A stretch of DNA of 64,000 nt from Cytobacillus eiseniae (GCF_017874625.1 NZ_JAGIKZ010000019.1:1-64000); one strand, 5' to 3'; positions 26,400 through 35,953 are shown, numbered from the stretch's first letter. Notes: a model not told the origin generated them from the letters alone. Made by a program: numbers and translations.

Positions 26400-26886
26400 T
26401 TTATATGTACTTCTCATTGACATTTCCCCCCTCCAAACCATTCATTTCTCGTACAAGAGCTATAGACAAAATAGCTCATTTTAACCATACCAATTCTACT
26501 AGTCCATAAGTGTTACAATTTTGTGTATATTTCGAAAACAAAAAGATGTTTCTCTTAATTAGCTTCTTTCGTGTTCTATATGGAGGCACCAGAACCGTCC
26601 CCTCGCTTCCCCATAAAATTATGTAACAAAGGTTTCAAAAGTATGACAGGTAAAATTATGCAATTGGGCATTTTCTTAATTCATCTAGTTCTTTTATCTT
26701 ATAATTAGATTTTCCTATTCTCTTTTTAGCAGCCGAGGGATGTATGATTCTATTTATTTTAAATCACTTTTCGACTGCTTTCTTTTAATATATATAGATT
26801 GTTGGTGATAAAGAAATAAGTATGTCTTCACAAATGTAAGATACAGGATGAATATTTACCAAAACAGCAAAAGAGGGGATCTAGCT
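26400..26886. other. Gene-free stretch between comK and a chemoreceptor
   Basis: It must hold both divergent promoters. A single palindrome unit lies at 26582-26610. A near AT-box for ComK (AAAAAGATGTTTC, one mismatch) lies at about 26542-26554, which would fit self-activation of comK. Nothing else is recognised. Confidence 0.4.
26582..26610. repeat. Single unit of the 29-bp palindrome (orientation A)
   Basis: GGAGGCACCAGAACC joined to GTCCCCTCGCTTCC. It stands alone, with no inverted partner within 100 bases. Confidence 0.75.
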
Positions 26887-28578
26887 ATGAAAATGACAAT
26901 TGGTAAAAAATTATTCGGGGGATTTTTTGCGGTACTAGCTATATTAGCTGTAATCGTAGGAGTAGCTTATTATCAAATTTCCAATGTTGATGATACGTAT
27001 ACAAACTTAATCGATGATCGGGTGGCAAAGATGCTTGAGATCAGAGAATTGGATGTAGTAATTAAGCAGGAACAGGTTGGTCTACGAGGGTACTTAATCG
27101 TTGGAGATGCTACTGCCTTAGATACTTTTTCGAACGCACGTGAACAGTACCGTAAACGCAGTGATGAGCTATTCAAAAGTTTAACGAATCAAACAAACAA
27201 AGACCTTCTTAAAGAAGTAGATGCGATCGAAAATGAATATTTTCAATTCGCGCAAAAAGCTATTTTATTAAAACAACAAAACAAAATAGATGAGTATACA
27301 AGGTTAATCGATAAAGACGGTCGCAAACTTGTCGGTCAATTTGATGACAAAATAGAAAAACTTGCCGCTTATCAAAGTACAGCCCTAGCGGAGGGTGATC
27401 AAGGTGCGACAGCAAAAGTTGAAAGCATTAAGACCCTCATCCTCACGTTAGGAATCCTTTCACTAGTAATTGGTGTAATGATTTCGATCTTTTTAGGACG
27501 AATCATTTCCAAGCCAGTCGTCAACATTTCAGGAATGGCAAAGAGAATTTCTGAAGGAGATCTTACTGTTGATGAGGTGAAGGTGAAGAATAAAGATGAA
27601 ATTGGGGAGTTAGCCCATTCCTTTAATCAAATGTCTCATAATCTCCGTGAACTCATCCATCAAGTAGGCTTAAATGCGGAGCAAGTAGCCGCTTCATCTG
27701 AACAATTGACAGCAAGTGCAGAGCAAACGACGCACGCAACGGAACAGATCACCGAGACGATGCAAGATGTTGCGGATGGGGTGAATAAACAAGTTCATAG
27801 TGTGGAGGAAACATCGCAAACAATTAATGAAATGGCGATTGGCATCCAACAAATTGCCCAAAATGCGCAAAATGTTTCTTCGACTGCTATTGATGCGACT
27901 GAGAGAGCTTCTGAAGGTGGCCAAATATTAGAAAAGGCGACTGGTCAGATGAATTCTATCAACGAAACAGTTAATGGACTATCGATCGTGATCAAAGGGT
28001 TAGGCGAACGTTCAAAAGAAATCGATCAAATTATTGAGGTTATTACAGGAATTGCGGCACAAACAAATCTATTAGCGTTAAATGCAGCTATCGAAGCAGC
28101 AAGAGCTGGGGAGAATGGCCGAGGATTTGCTGTTGTGGCGGATGAAGTGCGAAAGCTAGCTGAACAATCTGCACACTCTGCACAGCAAATTTCTCAGTTA
28201 ATTTCTTCGATTCAAGAAGAAACGAATAAAGCCGTTGATTCCATTGAAGAGACGACAAATGAAGTTGTATCTGGTATAGGCATCGTGAACACCGCTGGGG
28301 AATCCTTCAAACATATCGAGCGTACGATTATTGAAGTAACGACTCAAATCCAAGAAGTATCATCCGCCGTGCAGCAAATGGCGGCTGGTTCTGAGCAAAT
28401 GTCACATTCGATGCAGACCATTACAGACGTATCCGCAGCTACTTCATCTGGTACACAAGGCGTATCCGCTTCTATTGAGGAACAATTAGCATCGATGGAG
28501 GAAATTACATCTTCTGCTGACGCCTTGTCTAATATGGCGGAGGAATTGCAGAAGCTAGTTGGACGGTTTAAGATTTAA
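26887..28578 (+). CDS. Methyl-accepting chemotaxis protein
   Basis: Transmembrane chemoreceptor that signals to CheA and the flagellar motor. Residues are counted from the ATG at 26887, which follows AGAGGGGA; an upstream in-frame ATG lacks such a site. A first membrane helix (about 8-30) is followed by an extracellular four-helix-bundle type sensor to about 180, a second helix ([20 protein letters not shown]), a HAMP linker and the long coiled-coil signalling domain. The hairpin tip that binds CheW/CheA is clear: [18 protein letters not shown]. There are many EE and QQ pairs flanking it as methylation sites. Ligand unknown. It is monocistronic as far as can be seen. Confidence 0.93.
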   Translation: MKMTIGKKLFGGFFAVLAILAVIVGVAYYQISNVDDTYTNLIDDRVAKMLEIRELDVVIKQEQVGLRGYLIVGDATALDTFSNAREQYRKRSDELFKSLTNQTNKDLLKEVDAIENEYFQFAQKAILLKQQNKIDEYTRLIDKDGRKLVGQFDDKIEKLAAYQSTALAEGDQGATAKVESIKTLILTLGILSLVIGVMISIFLGRIISKPVVNISGMAKRISEGDLTVDEVKVKNKDEIGELAHSFNQMSHNLRELIHQVGLNAEQVAASSEQLTASAEQTTHATEQITETMQDVADGVNKQVHSVEETSQTINEMAIGIQQIAQNAQNVSSTAIDATERASEGGQILEKATGQMNSINETVNGLSIVIKGLGERSKEIDQIIEVITGIAAQTNLLALNAAIEAARAGENGRGFAVVADEVRKLAEQSAHSAQQISQLISSIQEETNKAVDSIEETTNEVVSGIGIVNTAGESFKHIERTIIEVTTQIQEVSSAVQQMAAGSEQMSHSMQTITDVSAATSSGTQGVSASIEEQLASMEEITSSADALSNMAEELQKLVGRFKI

Positions 28579-28590
28579 GGGAAAGCAGAA

Positions 28591-28665
28591 GGAAAGCAGG
28601 GGGACGGTTCTCATGCTTCCTTCCAGTATTTTTTGTACTCGGAAGCACAGGAAATGTCCCCTTAC
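28591..28665. repeat. REPIN: inverted pair of the 29-bp palindrome
   Basis: Unit B at 28591-28620 (GAAAGCAGGGGG then ACGGTTCTCATGCTTCC) and a decayed unit A at 28641-28665. It lies just after the chemoreceptor stop and may end that transcript. Confidence 0.75.
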
Positions 28666-28845
28666 ATTACTAAATCCCCTAATATAGAGGGTTTATTTAT
28701 GTATAAAAAAAAGAGAAGTACTACGAACGAAATAGTTCGGTTTTGAAATAGAAAAGCCGAAACTATAAGATCAATATCAAGCTAAATCACATGCTTATAG
28801 ACGATAACGTTACACGGGAACATACAGTGATTTTGCATCTAGCAA

Positions 28846-29035
28846 AATAACCGGAGTTTTTCCGCTTAATTGCTGAAAGAAGCTTGTTTTAGGAGAAATA
28901 AGCGGAATTCTTCCGCTTATTCAATGAAAAATCCCTTAATTTTGACTTTTTCGAGTAAATAGACGGAGTTTTTCCGCTTATTTACTCTTTTTTTATTAAA
29001 AATCATGATATAAGCGGAGTTTTTCCGTCTATTTA
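28846..29035. repeat. 190-bp element of four GCGGA/TCCGC palindromes, copy 1
   Basis: Four imperfect palindromes of the type AATAAGCGGA-N5-TCCGCTTATT start at about 28846, 28897, 28957 and 29010. The same four-unit layout recurs at 57.0 and 59.5 kb. Confidence 0.75.
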
Positions 29036-29161
29036 TCAGCTCGGCTGCTCCCTTTCGTGTAGGAAGCGTAAAAACCACCTCACCACACTCGGCTTCCTCA
29101 ACGACAACTGTTTAAATATCCCATATTCAACCGATAAACATAATGAAGGGAGAGATTTGCT

Positions 29162-29860
29162 GTGAAAATCTCATTTAACAATGAATCCATACATAGACAG
29201 TGGGCAGCCTCTGCTCCAACAAAAATGATAGCTACCGATGCAGTGCAGAATAACACAAATAATAAGGATAATATCAGTATTAGTGTACAAGCTCATCAAT
29301 TATTCAATGGGGGGAAGAACAACAAGGCAAATTCAATGATTGATAGTCTAATGAAGCAACGTGAATCCATAATGGAAATGAAAAATAATTTAACAGAACG
29401 TACCATTGATTCAGGGAAAGAGTTATCAACCATTGAAGAACAATTAAAGGAGTTTAACAAACAAATTGCAGATATAGACGCACAAATTGCTAAGCAACAA
29501 TTAGAGGAACGCAATAAAGCATTAGGTCAAGGCAAAGAAGAAAAAGCTTCATCTGAACCTAAATCAGATGAGGAGAAGTTAATCACACAAGCAACCACTT
29601 TTGACCAAGCAAAAACATTGGATCAAGTATCCAACCAATTAGAACGTAAAAAAAATACACTTGAAAGTGAAATAAAACAAGACAAAAGTAGAGGGATATT
29701 CAGCGAAAGAAAACAAGAGTTGCTGAATGAATTAGAGGATAAAATTGAAACTGTACAAGGGCAAGTGCAAGAAAAACTGGGAGAACAGGTAGATGAAGTA
29801 GATAAAGAGGAAGATCACAAAGAAACCCTCGATGATAAAAGCACAGAATACAATCAATAA
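29162..29860 (+). CDS. Coiled-coil protein of unknown function
   Basis: A 232-residue hydrophilic protein with no signal peptide and no membrane helix. Residues 55-120 (for example MKQRESIMEMKNNLTERTID and EEQLKEFNKQIADIDAQIAK) and 150-215 form two strong coiled coils joined by a charged linker; the C terminus is very acidic. The GTG start follows AAGGGAGA at about nine bases. The layout recalls FlxA-like and other short Bacillus coiled-coil proteins, but I cannot assign a family. It stands alone between two repeat-rich gaps. Confidence 0.6.
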   Translation: MKISFNNESIHRQWAASAPTKMIATDAVQNNTNNKDNISISVQAHQLFNGGKNNKANSMIDSLMKQRESIMEMKNNLTERTIDSGKELSTIEEQLKEFNKQIADIDAQIAKQQLEERNKALGQGKEEKASSEPKSDEEKLITQATTFDQAKTLDQVSNQLERKKNTLESEIKQDKSRGIFSERKQELLNELEDKIETVQGQVQEKLGEQVDEVDKEEDHKETLDDKSTEYNQ

Positions 29861-29948
29861 AATTCTAAGGGGAGGACCTTGAGAACTCTCCTCCCTGCTG
29901 TGTTGACATATATATGGGTAGAACGACGTTTATAGAGGGTGCGTACTT

Positions 29949-30476
29949 ATGACAACTAAAATAACTAGAATAAAAAAAATAATAATATTTTTAATGGGCA
30001 TCGCATTGTTAGGTTTCCTCTTTTTAATCATATTAAATGAAATCATCTACTTCATATTAGGTGGAGATCAGGGTAAATTTAAGAAATACGATAAAGGAGT
30101 AACAATCGAGGTTAAAAATTCAAGCGAAGAGAATATCACAAACCTTACATTCTCATTTGGCTATTTAGAAAATATTCATTTTCAAGAGTTAGGTGAAATT
30201 AAACAAATTAAACCAGGACAGACTCTTAAATTAACAAGTAAAAGTATTCAACGTACTAATGCAGATTTAAGTATGTATTTACAATATCAATTAGCAGATA
30301 GCAAGACTATCATTAAAGATAGCCTTGTTTACTTGGATATTAAAAGCCCTAGAAAAGTTGTCGTATTAGTGGATATTACTAAAGTTGATGATGAAGGAAA
30401 TTTATTCTATACCTATGATGGATATAATGGATTTACACAATATACCGGTGAGACCGATCCATACGGGGATAATTAA
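29949..30476 (+). CDS. Membrane-anchored protein of unknown function
   Basis: A 175-residue protein with a basic N terminus, one or two membrane helices (IIIFLMGIALLGFLFLIIL) and an outer domain that is mostly beta: VTIEVKNSSEENITNLTFSF, QIKPGQTLKLTSKSI and VVVLVDITKVDDEGN. The alternating strands and NSS/NIT turns suggest one Ig-like sandwich. ATG at 29949 with GAGGGTG upstream. The gene before it ends 88 bases upstream. Function unknown. Confidence 0.6.
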   Translation: MTTKITRIKKIIIFLMGIALLGFLFLIILNEIIYFILGGDQGKFKKYDKGVTIEVKNSSEENITNLTFSFGYLENIHFQELGEIKQIKPGQTLKLTSKSIQRTNADLSMYLQYQLADSKTIIKDSLVYLDIKSPRKVVVLVDITKVDDEGNLFYTYDGYNGFTQYTGETDPYGDN

Positions 30477-30502
30477 TGCGCTATTTAATACAATCTATCA
30501 AT

Positions 30503-30619
30503 AGCAGGGAATCAGTTCTCCTGCTCCCCTCATAGAAGCAGGGGGGACAGTTCTCCGGCTTCCTTCATTGTCTTTCGTGTCATATTAGAAATCACAAAAA
30601 CCTCCCCCTAGCTTTCCTC
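30503..30619. repeat. REPIN-like group of the 29-bp palindrome
   Basis: A decayed unit at 30503-30528 (AGCAGGGAATC then AGTTCTCCTGCTCC), a clear unit B at 30535-30563 and a decayed inverted unit near 30589-30619. It follows the stop at 30476. Confidence 0.65.
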
Positions 30620-30662
30620 GTCGTTCAATGAAAATCAAGGGGATGAGAGGCCAATTAATTTT

Positions 30663-30968
30663 CTAACCTATTGGACTTTGATGCGGGTGGCGAATCAGGA
30701 ATATTTCAATTTGGTTAGAAGTAATTCGGTAAAAAACCTTGTAAGGATCTGATTTACCAACAGATATGAGTACCACGCGAAGATCAACAGGCATATATTG
30801 GATGAGAACCTGACGTCCAGGAATATAAATAGAAAAGTCTTGACGTTCGAAATAGGCTTGTATTGTGTCTTTTAAGTATACTGCAATTGATGACAGCTCA
30901 ATACCTTTTCTCCACAAATCTAACTCTATTAACGACTCAATTGCTGACTTTCTCCACAATACTTTCAT
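30663..30968 (-). CDS. ParE/RelE-type toxin
   Basis: Small (101 residues) protein with the ParE/RelE fold pattern: an N-terminal helical part (LWRKSAIESLIELDLWRKGI), then strands ending in YKVFYRITSNQIEIFLIRH and HPHQSP. This end is typical of plasmid-stabilisation/RelE-like toxins, which act on gyrase (ParE) or on ribosome-bound mRNA (RelE); which applies is unclear. It starts three bases after the stop of the small upstream gene and its ribosome site lies within the end of that gene, so the two are translated together. This is the order antitoxin then toxin. Confidence 0.65.
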   Translation of the reverse strand: MKVLWRKSAIESLIELDLWRKGIELSSIAVYLKDTIQAYFERQDFSIYIPGRQVLIQYMPVDLRVVLISVGKSDPYKVFYRITSNQIEIFLIRHPHQSPIG

Positions 30969-30971
30969 AAA

Positions 30972-31202
30972 TTAATTTCCTATCATCTTTTCAATTTCTT
31001 CTTCAGATAAAATTGGGTTATTTTCATTTATGGCTGCAGATAATTGTTTTTCTTCTTCAGGATCAGTAACCTCATAGTACCCATAATTATTTATTTCTTC
31101 CACTTCCAACAGTAAGAATTTCTTATTACCAACTTGGATATATGAATGACCAGATTGTATTGCATTTTTAATATCATCTTGTTCAATTATGATCGGTTCC
31201 AT
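30972..31202 (-). CDS. Putative antitoxin
   Basis: Acidic 76-residue protein. The ATG at 31202 follows GGGTGAT by about six bases; a GTG 12 bases upstream overlaps this site. The sequence has a beta-rich first half (YIQVGNKKFLLLEVEEI) and a charged helical tail (DPEEEKQLSAAINENNPIL, EEEIEKMIG), which would wrap a basic toxin. I do not recognise a named antitoxin family; the assignment rests on size, charge and tight coupling to the ParE/RelE-like gene. Confidence 0.55.
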   Translation of the reverse strand: MEPIIIEQDDIKNAIQSGHSYIQVGNKKFLLLEVEEINNYGYYEVTDPEEEKQLSAAINENNPILSEEEIEKMIGN

Positions 31203-31269
31203 TAGATCACCCACTTAAATTTATTTAAGACCATTATAAAGCATAAAGCGGAAAAACTAAAACCCCAGA

Positions 31270-31344
31270 AAATAAGGACGGCTCTCTTACTTCCCTCAAG
31301 TCATTCATAAACTTGTGGAAACAAAAAGCCCCCCCTACGCTTCC
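31270..31344. repeat. Decayed REPIN
   Basis: Unit B remnant at 31270-31294 (GGACGGCTCTCTTACTTCC) and inverted unit at 31317-31344, ending on the stop codon of the next minus-strand gene. Confidence 0.55.
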
Positions 31345-31949
31345 TAGTAATTATCAATAACCTGTAAAGAAATAGCTTGTATTTGCCCTTGTAGTGATAG
31401 AATGACATTGAATTTTTCCTTCTCAAGACTCCGAAAATCCGTTTTTAATACGGTTACCTTTGCATATTGATTGTCTCTACTTATAAATTCTCCATGATAG
31501 CTTAAGAGTTTATCAGTCAGATCAAAGTGCATCATTACAAATTGTTCAGCAAGTATTTCCAGATGCCGATTTGATCCATGTTCAATAATATTTGCTCCCT
31601 CTGGTAGATCATATGGCTCTTCAGCTAGATGAACCTCTGTATCCATTCCATTTAATTCTTCTTCTTTTCGTATGGCCTCATCATCAATGTCATCCATCGG
31701 TAGAAAAGAATCAATGGATTCCTCTCCATTATCTGTTTTTAAATGATCATTCGAAGCTTCAACCATATCTTGTTTGTTTTCCTCTTCTACTCTATTTTTA
31801 TGTTCTTCCTTATCTGAAGGTTCCTTGCTTTCTTCTTCAATAGAATTTGTCTCATTTTTTTGGACTTCATTAAAAAGCATATAATACACACCAAAGCAAA
31901 TAGGGAGGAGGGAAAGTAAAATGAAGATCAGCATTCCCTTTTTCGCCAT
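31344..31949 (-). CDS. Membrane-anchored protein of unknown function
   Basis: A 201-residue protein with one N-terminal membrane anchor (MLIFILLSLLPICFGVYYML), a very acidic and disordered spacer of about 70 residues (EEESKEPSDKEEHKNRVEEE and similar) and a globular C-terminal part of about 80 residues (HLEILAEQFVMMHFDLTDKL, YAKVTVLKTDFRSLEKEKF). The ATG at 31949 follows GAGGTG by six bases. The C-terminal part has no family I recognise. It is probably exposed outside, held off the membrane by the acidic spacer. Confidence 0.6.
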   Translation of the reverse strand: MAKKGMLIFILLSLLPICFGVYYMLFNEVQKNETNSIEEESKEPSDKEEHKNRVEEENKQDMVEASNDHLKTDNGEESIDSFLPMDDIDDEAIRKEEELNGMDTEVHLAEEPYDLPEGANIIEHGSNRHLEILAEQFVMMHFDLTDKLLSYHGEFISRDNQYAKVTVLKTDFRSLEKEKFNVILSLQGQIQAISLQVIDNY

Positions 31950-32102
31950 AACAAACACCTCATTGTTCTATCTTATGTTGTCTATAATGAAGGTTTCCTA
32001 GCATGCTGCACTATGGCTCTGACTTAGCAATTAACGTATGCGAGCATACCTTCTTCAGCAAATATAGCATATGGATACAGAGTAAATCTAGAAGAACTAA
32101 TC

Positions 32103-32182
32103 GGGGAGCAGTGGATGATTCTCTCACTCTTTTAAAGCCATTCATATACTTGTGGAAGCACTAGAACCGTCCCCATGCTTCC
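32103..32182. repeat. REPIN: inverted pair of the 29-bp palindrome
   Basis: Unit B variant at 32103-32131 (GGGGAGCAGTGGATG then ATTCTCTCACTCTT) and a good unit A at 32154-32182. The spacer resembles that of the copy at 31270 (CATTCAT-A-ACTTGTGGAA). Confidence 0.7.
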
Positions 32183-32253
32183 AAAGTTGATAATCCATTA
32201 TAATTAATACATACTAATAAGTAACTTTTACATCGTTTAGGGAGGAATTTTTA

Positions 32254-33474
32254 GTGATCATTGCGATCATTTTTTTGTTATTTGTTTCATTTTTCTTTTC
32301 AGGAAGTGAAACGGCATTGACAGCTACCAATAAGATGAGGCTACAAACGAAGGCTAGTAACCATGATAAAAAGGCAGAAAACCTGCTAAATTTAGTTTCG
32401 AAGCCTAGTGAATTTATTACGACGATTTTAATCGGAAACAATATTGCTAATATATTGCTTCCAACACTTGTGACAACACTTGCAATTCAGTATGGATTTA
32501 ATGTGGGGCTCGCTTCTGCGATTTTAACGGTTATCATTATCATCTTTTCTGAAGTACTTCCCAAATCAGTAGCAGCTGCATTTCCCGATCGGATTGCATT
32601 TCTTGTTTATCCCATCATTCGATTCTTTGTTATTATTTTTAAACCGATAACAATCGTACTTAATTCGCTGACTGGATTCATTACAAGAGCATTATCCAAG
32701 GGACAGTCCAATGATGCATCCATATCGAAAGAAGAGCTACGTACGATGGTCGATATTGCCGATTCGGAAGGAACGTTTAATCAGGCGGAATCTCATCGGA
32801 TTAAAGGAGTTTTGGACTTCTATAGCTTAAATGTAAAAGATGCATTGAAAACACCAAGAGTAAATATTCTTGCTTTTCCAAGTACGGCTACTTTTGAAGA
32901 AGTAAGGGATATCGTAATGCAAAGTCCGTATACAAGATATCCCGTTTATAATGAGAATATTGATGATATTATTGCTGTCTTTCATTCAAAACAATTAATC
33001 TCTTGGTCAACAGAACCAGAGAAACCGTTGGTAGCATTTAGTGATACGAATCCATTAATCGTCTATGAATTTCATTCGATTGAATGGGTATTAAATAAAA
33101 TGACTAAGGAAAAAAAGCATATGGCCATCGTGTTAGAAGAGTACGGTGGAACAGAAGGAATTCTAACGCATGAAGATGTCATAGAGGCAATGCTTGGTTT
33201 CGAAATTGAAGATGAAACGGATCGCAAAGGCGAAGCACTTGTTGAAAAATTAACAGAAACAGAAATCATCTGTGATGGCAAAATACCCCTTCATCGTTTA
33301 AATACTATTTTCTATACCGAAATTCCCGAAGAAGAGGATGTTCTTGCGGGTTATCTATTGAAGGAACTGATCGACTTCCCGAAAGAGGGCCAAGTAATCG
33401 AGAGAAATAATTTAACGTTTAAAATAGTAGCAATGGAAGACAGAACGATTAGGAAGGTTCAGATTATAAAGTGA
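32254..33474 (+). CDS. CNNM/CorC-type (HlyC/CorC) divalent cation transporter
   Basis: Membrane protein with a DUF21 domain followed by paired CBS domains and a CorC_HlyC domain, a family linked to magnesium (and other cation) efflux. The hallmark FFFSGSETALTATNKMRL is at the N terminus, with three or four helices to about residue 140 and EVLPKSVAAAFPDRIAFL in the last. The CBS pair (about 190-310) includes RYPVYNENIDDIIAVFHSKQ and MAIVLEEYGGTEGILTHEDV. The last 80 residues are the CorC domain. The GTG start lies after GGGAGGAATTTTTA. At 406 residues it is slightly short for the family. A palindrome group follows the stop. Confidence 0.9.
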   Translation: MIIAIIFLLFVSFFFSGSETALTATNKMRLQTKASNHDKKAENLLNLVSKPSEFITTILIGNNIANILLPTLVTTLAIQYGFNVGLASAILTVIIIIFSEVLPKSVAAAFPDRIAFLVYPIIRFFVIIFKPITIVLNSLTGFITRALSKGQSNDASISKEELRTMVDIADSEGTFNQAESHRIKGVLDFYSLNVKDALKTPRVNILAFPSTATFEEVRDIVMQSPYTRYPVYNENIDDIIAVFHSKQLISWSTEPEKPLVAFSDTNPLIVYEFHSIEWVLNKMTKEKKHMAIVLEEYGGTEGILTHEDVIEAMLGFEIEDETDRKGEALVEKLTETEIICDGKIPLHRLNTIFYTEIPEEEDVLAGYLLKELIDFPKEGQVIERNNLTFKIVAMEDRTIRKVQIIK

Positions 33475-33590
33475 AGCAGGGGGACGGTTCTCCTGCTTCC
33501 TAGAAGAATTAATCGGGGAGCAGTGGGATGGTTCCCTCCCTCTTTTAAATACTTTTCGGAGGAAGCACAAGAACCGTCCCCGTGCTTCTC
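33473..33590. repeat. Three-unit REPIN just upstream of the RAYT gene
   Basis: Unit B at 33473-33500 (GAAGCAGGGGG then ACGGTTCTCCTGCTTCC), a decayed second B at 33515-33544 and a well kept unit A at 33561-33590. It ends 35 bases before the start of the RAYT gene. Confidence 0.85.
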
Positions 33591-33624
33591 TTCAAAGTAA
33601 AAATCACGAATTTGAGGTGATCAC

Positions 33625-34398
33625 ATGCCTCGCAGGGCTAGGGAGAAAAGCAAAAGCGGGATTTATCATATTATGTGGAGAGGAGCGAACAGACAAGAGA
33701 TCTTTCACGATGATGAAGATCGGATAAGGTATATTGATATTTTAGAAAGGGTGAAGAAAAAATCACAATTGAAGGTGTATGCTTGGTGTTTAATGAGCAA
33801 TCATGTACATCTCCTATTGAAGGAAGAGGATGAAGAGTTATCAACAGCCATGAAACGAGTGGCTGTAAGCTATGTTAGGTATTATAACTGGAAGTATCGA
33901 ACAACGGGACATCTTTATCAGGATCGATTCAAAAGTGAAAATGTAGAAACGGAGCAATATTTGCGAACGGTCGTCAGATATATTCATCAAAATCCAGTGA
34001 AAGCACGTATTGTCCAATCAGTTGAGCAATGGAGATGGAGTAGCTGCCAAGCATATTATGAACAACAATCTTCCACCAATTTCTTAGATAAAGAGATGAT
34101 CTTAAAAATGTATTCAACAAATATGGCCGTCGCTATAGAAAAATTTAGAGATTTTAATGAACAACAAAATAATGATCAATGTTTAGATGATGATGTGTAT
34201 CGAATTAGGTTATCAGATGATGAAGCAAGATTAGCGATTAAGAAATTACTATGTGGCATTGAAATTACCCATGTAAAAAGTCTACCGAGAATCGAACGAA
34301 ATAGCCTCTTACAAAAGGTAAAAGGAATCGAAGGGGTTTCGCAAAGACAAGCAGCAAGAATTCTAGGTGTATCTGCTAACCTTATTTTTAAAGCATAG
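33625..34398 (+). CDS. REP-associated tyrosine transposase (RAYT, Y1/HUH family)
   Basis: Single-domain HUH endonuclease of the Y1_Tnp type, the class thought to move and maintain REP/REPIN palindromes. HUH is H60-V-H62 in WCLMSNHVHLLL. The catalytic tyrosine is in YLRTVVRYIHQNPVKARI (Y112 or Y119). Family markers are GIYHIMWRGANRQEIF, GHLYQDRFKSE and WRWSSCQAYY. A C-terminal domain of about 100 residues ends with a helix-turn-helix (EGVSQRQAARILGVSANLI). The ATG follows GAGGTGA. It is a single copy without insertion-sequence ends, as expected for a domesticated RAYT, and the gene is flanked on both sides by 29-bp palindromes, of which about 24 occur between 24.7 and 38.1 kb. They are its probable substrates. 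Confidence 0.88.
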   Translation: MPRRAREKSKSGIYHIMWRGANRQEIFHDDEDRIRYIDILERVKKKSQLKVYAWCLMSNHVHLLLKEEDEELSTAMKRVAVSYVRYYNWKYRTTGHLYQDRFKSENVETEQYLRTVVRYIHQNPVKARIVQSVEQWRWSSCQAYYEQQSSTNFLDKEMILKMYSTNMAVAIEKFRDFNEQQNNDQCLDDDVYRIRLSDDEARLAIKKLLCGIEITHVKSLPRIERNSLLQKVKGIEGVSQRQAARILGVSANLIFKA

Positions 34399-34413
34399 AA
34401 AAGGAGCTTAGCA

Positions 34414-35952
34414 ATGATTTCAAAAATATTGAGTATCGGTTTAAAAGGAGTGGAAGGCTACCGCGTTCAAGTAGAAGTTCAAACATTAATTGCGGTTGAA
34501 TCCTTTCTAATTGTTGGATTACCTGATGCCTCTGTGAAGGAATCGAGAGAACGTGTCACTTCTGCTCTCCATACACTTGGTCATCGAATAAGTGATCGAA
34601 AAACGATTATCAACTTATCACCAGCTGAACAAAAAAAGAATGGGCCAATTTTTGACCTTCCAATCGCGATTGCACTTTTAAAGAGCATCGGAGTGATCAA
34701 GACCCCAATTCCTGCAACAACCTGTTTTATCGGAGCCATTTCCTTAGATGGAACCATTCTCCCTTTTGAAGGAATACTAGCAGCCGCACTTGCTGCAAAG
34801 AAACTTGGATTTTCTCTTCTATATATGCCATATGATGCTAGCCTTCCTGAGTTAAAAATGGATGGACTAGAAATCGTCTACGTCTCCTCATTGCAAGAAG
34901 TTATTCAACATCTATCTGGACAAGCCACTTTCCCTCTTCATACGCCAAAAGCTTCTAACGATAGTGAGCAAAGCTTTGATAAAGATTTCGCTGATATCAT
35001 TGGTCATCCGTTTGCTAAAAGAGCGCTTGAAATTGCTGCTGCAGGTGAACATCATGTATTCATGACTGGTCCACCAGGCTGTGGAAAAAGTTTATTGGCC
35101 GAAACCTTCCCAACGATCTTGCCCCCACTATCAAATGAATCCCAGCTTGAAAAGGTGAGCCTATACCAATTAGTAGGCATGGAATTTGGCTTAACGCATC
35201 AGCCGCCCTTTCGAAGTCCACATCACTCTGCATCAAGTGTGTCAATTATTGGTGGAGGGCAAAATCCTAAACCAGGGGAAATCTCATTAGCCCATAGAGG
35301 CGTGTTATTCCTAGATGAGATGGCTGAGTTTTCAAAGAAAACACTTGATATGCTGCGCCAACCGATTGAGACAGGAAAGGTAACGATAAGTCGTGCGCGC
35401 TCCATTGTCACTTATCCTGCCGCATTTTTATTGGTCGGTGCGATGAACCCTTGCCCATGTGGCTATTTAGGGTCAAATACCCACTACTGTACATGTACAC
35501 CGAAGCAAATCCAATCCTATCAAAATCGGCTGTCAGGACCGATTCGAGACAGATTTGATATCACTCTTTTTCTAAACTCTGTAAATATGGAAAAAACGAA
35601 AAACGAATCCAATGATACATCAGCAATAATCCGAGAAAGAGTATGGGAGGCACGTAATCGACAATCCAAACGCTATGGAAAGGACATGTGTAATGGAAGA
35701 GTTTCTTATGACATTTTAATGAAAACTTCTCCTCCCTCAGAAAAAGTGAAGCAGCTCATGCAGCAAATGGCCATCAAAAAGCAGTGGAGCAATCGAGTGC
35801 AAGTGAAGCTTTTTCGTCTAGCAAGAACGACTGCAGATCTAAATGGGGAAGCACAGATTTCAGAATCATCCTTATGGGAGGCAATGTCTTTGATTCGATC
35901 GAATGAGCATTACCGTAAGGAGAGGAGGAATTTTGGGATAAAAGAGAGGTGA
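34414..35952 (+). CDS. comM: YifB/ComM-family AAA+ ATPase
   Basis: Magnesium-chelatase-like AAA+ protein; ComM of this family is a branch-migration helicase that aids integration of DNA during natural transformation. The N-terminal domain (GLKGVEGYRVQVEVQ and GLPDASVKESRERV) is followed by the ATPase with Walker A GPPGCGKSLLAETFP near 219, Walker B GVLFLDEMAEF, and the CPCGYLGSNTHYCTCTPKQI zinc-like cysteine cluster. RLSGPIRDRFD is the arginine-finger region. At 512 residues it is complete. It begins 15 bases after the RAYT gene, after AAGGAG, and may be co-transcribed with it. With ComK and SsbB it makes a third competence-linked gene in the window. Confidence 0.92.
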   Translation: MISKILSIGLKGVEGYRVQVEVQTLIAVESFLIVGLPDASVKESRERVTSALHTLGHRISDRKTIINLSPAEQKKNGPIFDLPIAIALLKSIGVIKTPIPATTCFIGAISLDGTILPFEGILAAALAAKKLGFSLLYMPYDASLPELKMDGLEIVYVSSLQEVIQHLSGQATFPLHTPKASNDSEQSFDKDFADIIGHPFAKRALEIAAAGEHHVFMTGPPGCGKSLLAETFPTILPPLSNESQLEKVSLYQLVGMEFGLTHQPPFRSPHHSASSVSIIGGGQNPKPGEISLAHRGVLFLDEMAEFSKKTLDMLRQPIETGKVTISRARSIVTYPAAFLLVGAMNPCPCGYLGSNTHYCTCTPKQIQSYQNRLSGPIRDRFDITLFLNSVNMEKTKNESNDTSAIIRERVWEARNRQSKRYGKDMCNGRVSYDILMKTSPPSEKVKQLMQQMAIKKQWSNRVQVKLFRLARTTADLNGEAQISESSLWEAMSLIRSNEHYRKERRNFGIKER

Positions 35953-35953
35953 A

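Larger units (their letters stand above)
28579..29161. other. Gene-free stretch with two repeat families
   Basis: Holds an inverted palindrome pair (28591-28665) and a four-palindrome element (28846-29035). No open reading frame with a credible start was found. Confidence 0.7.
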
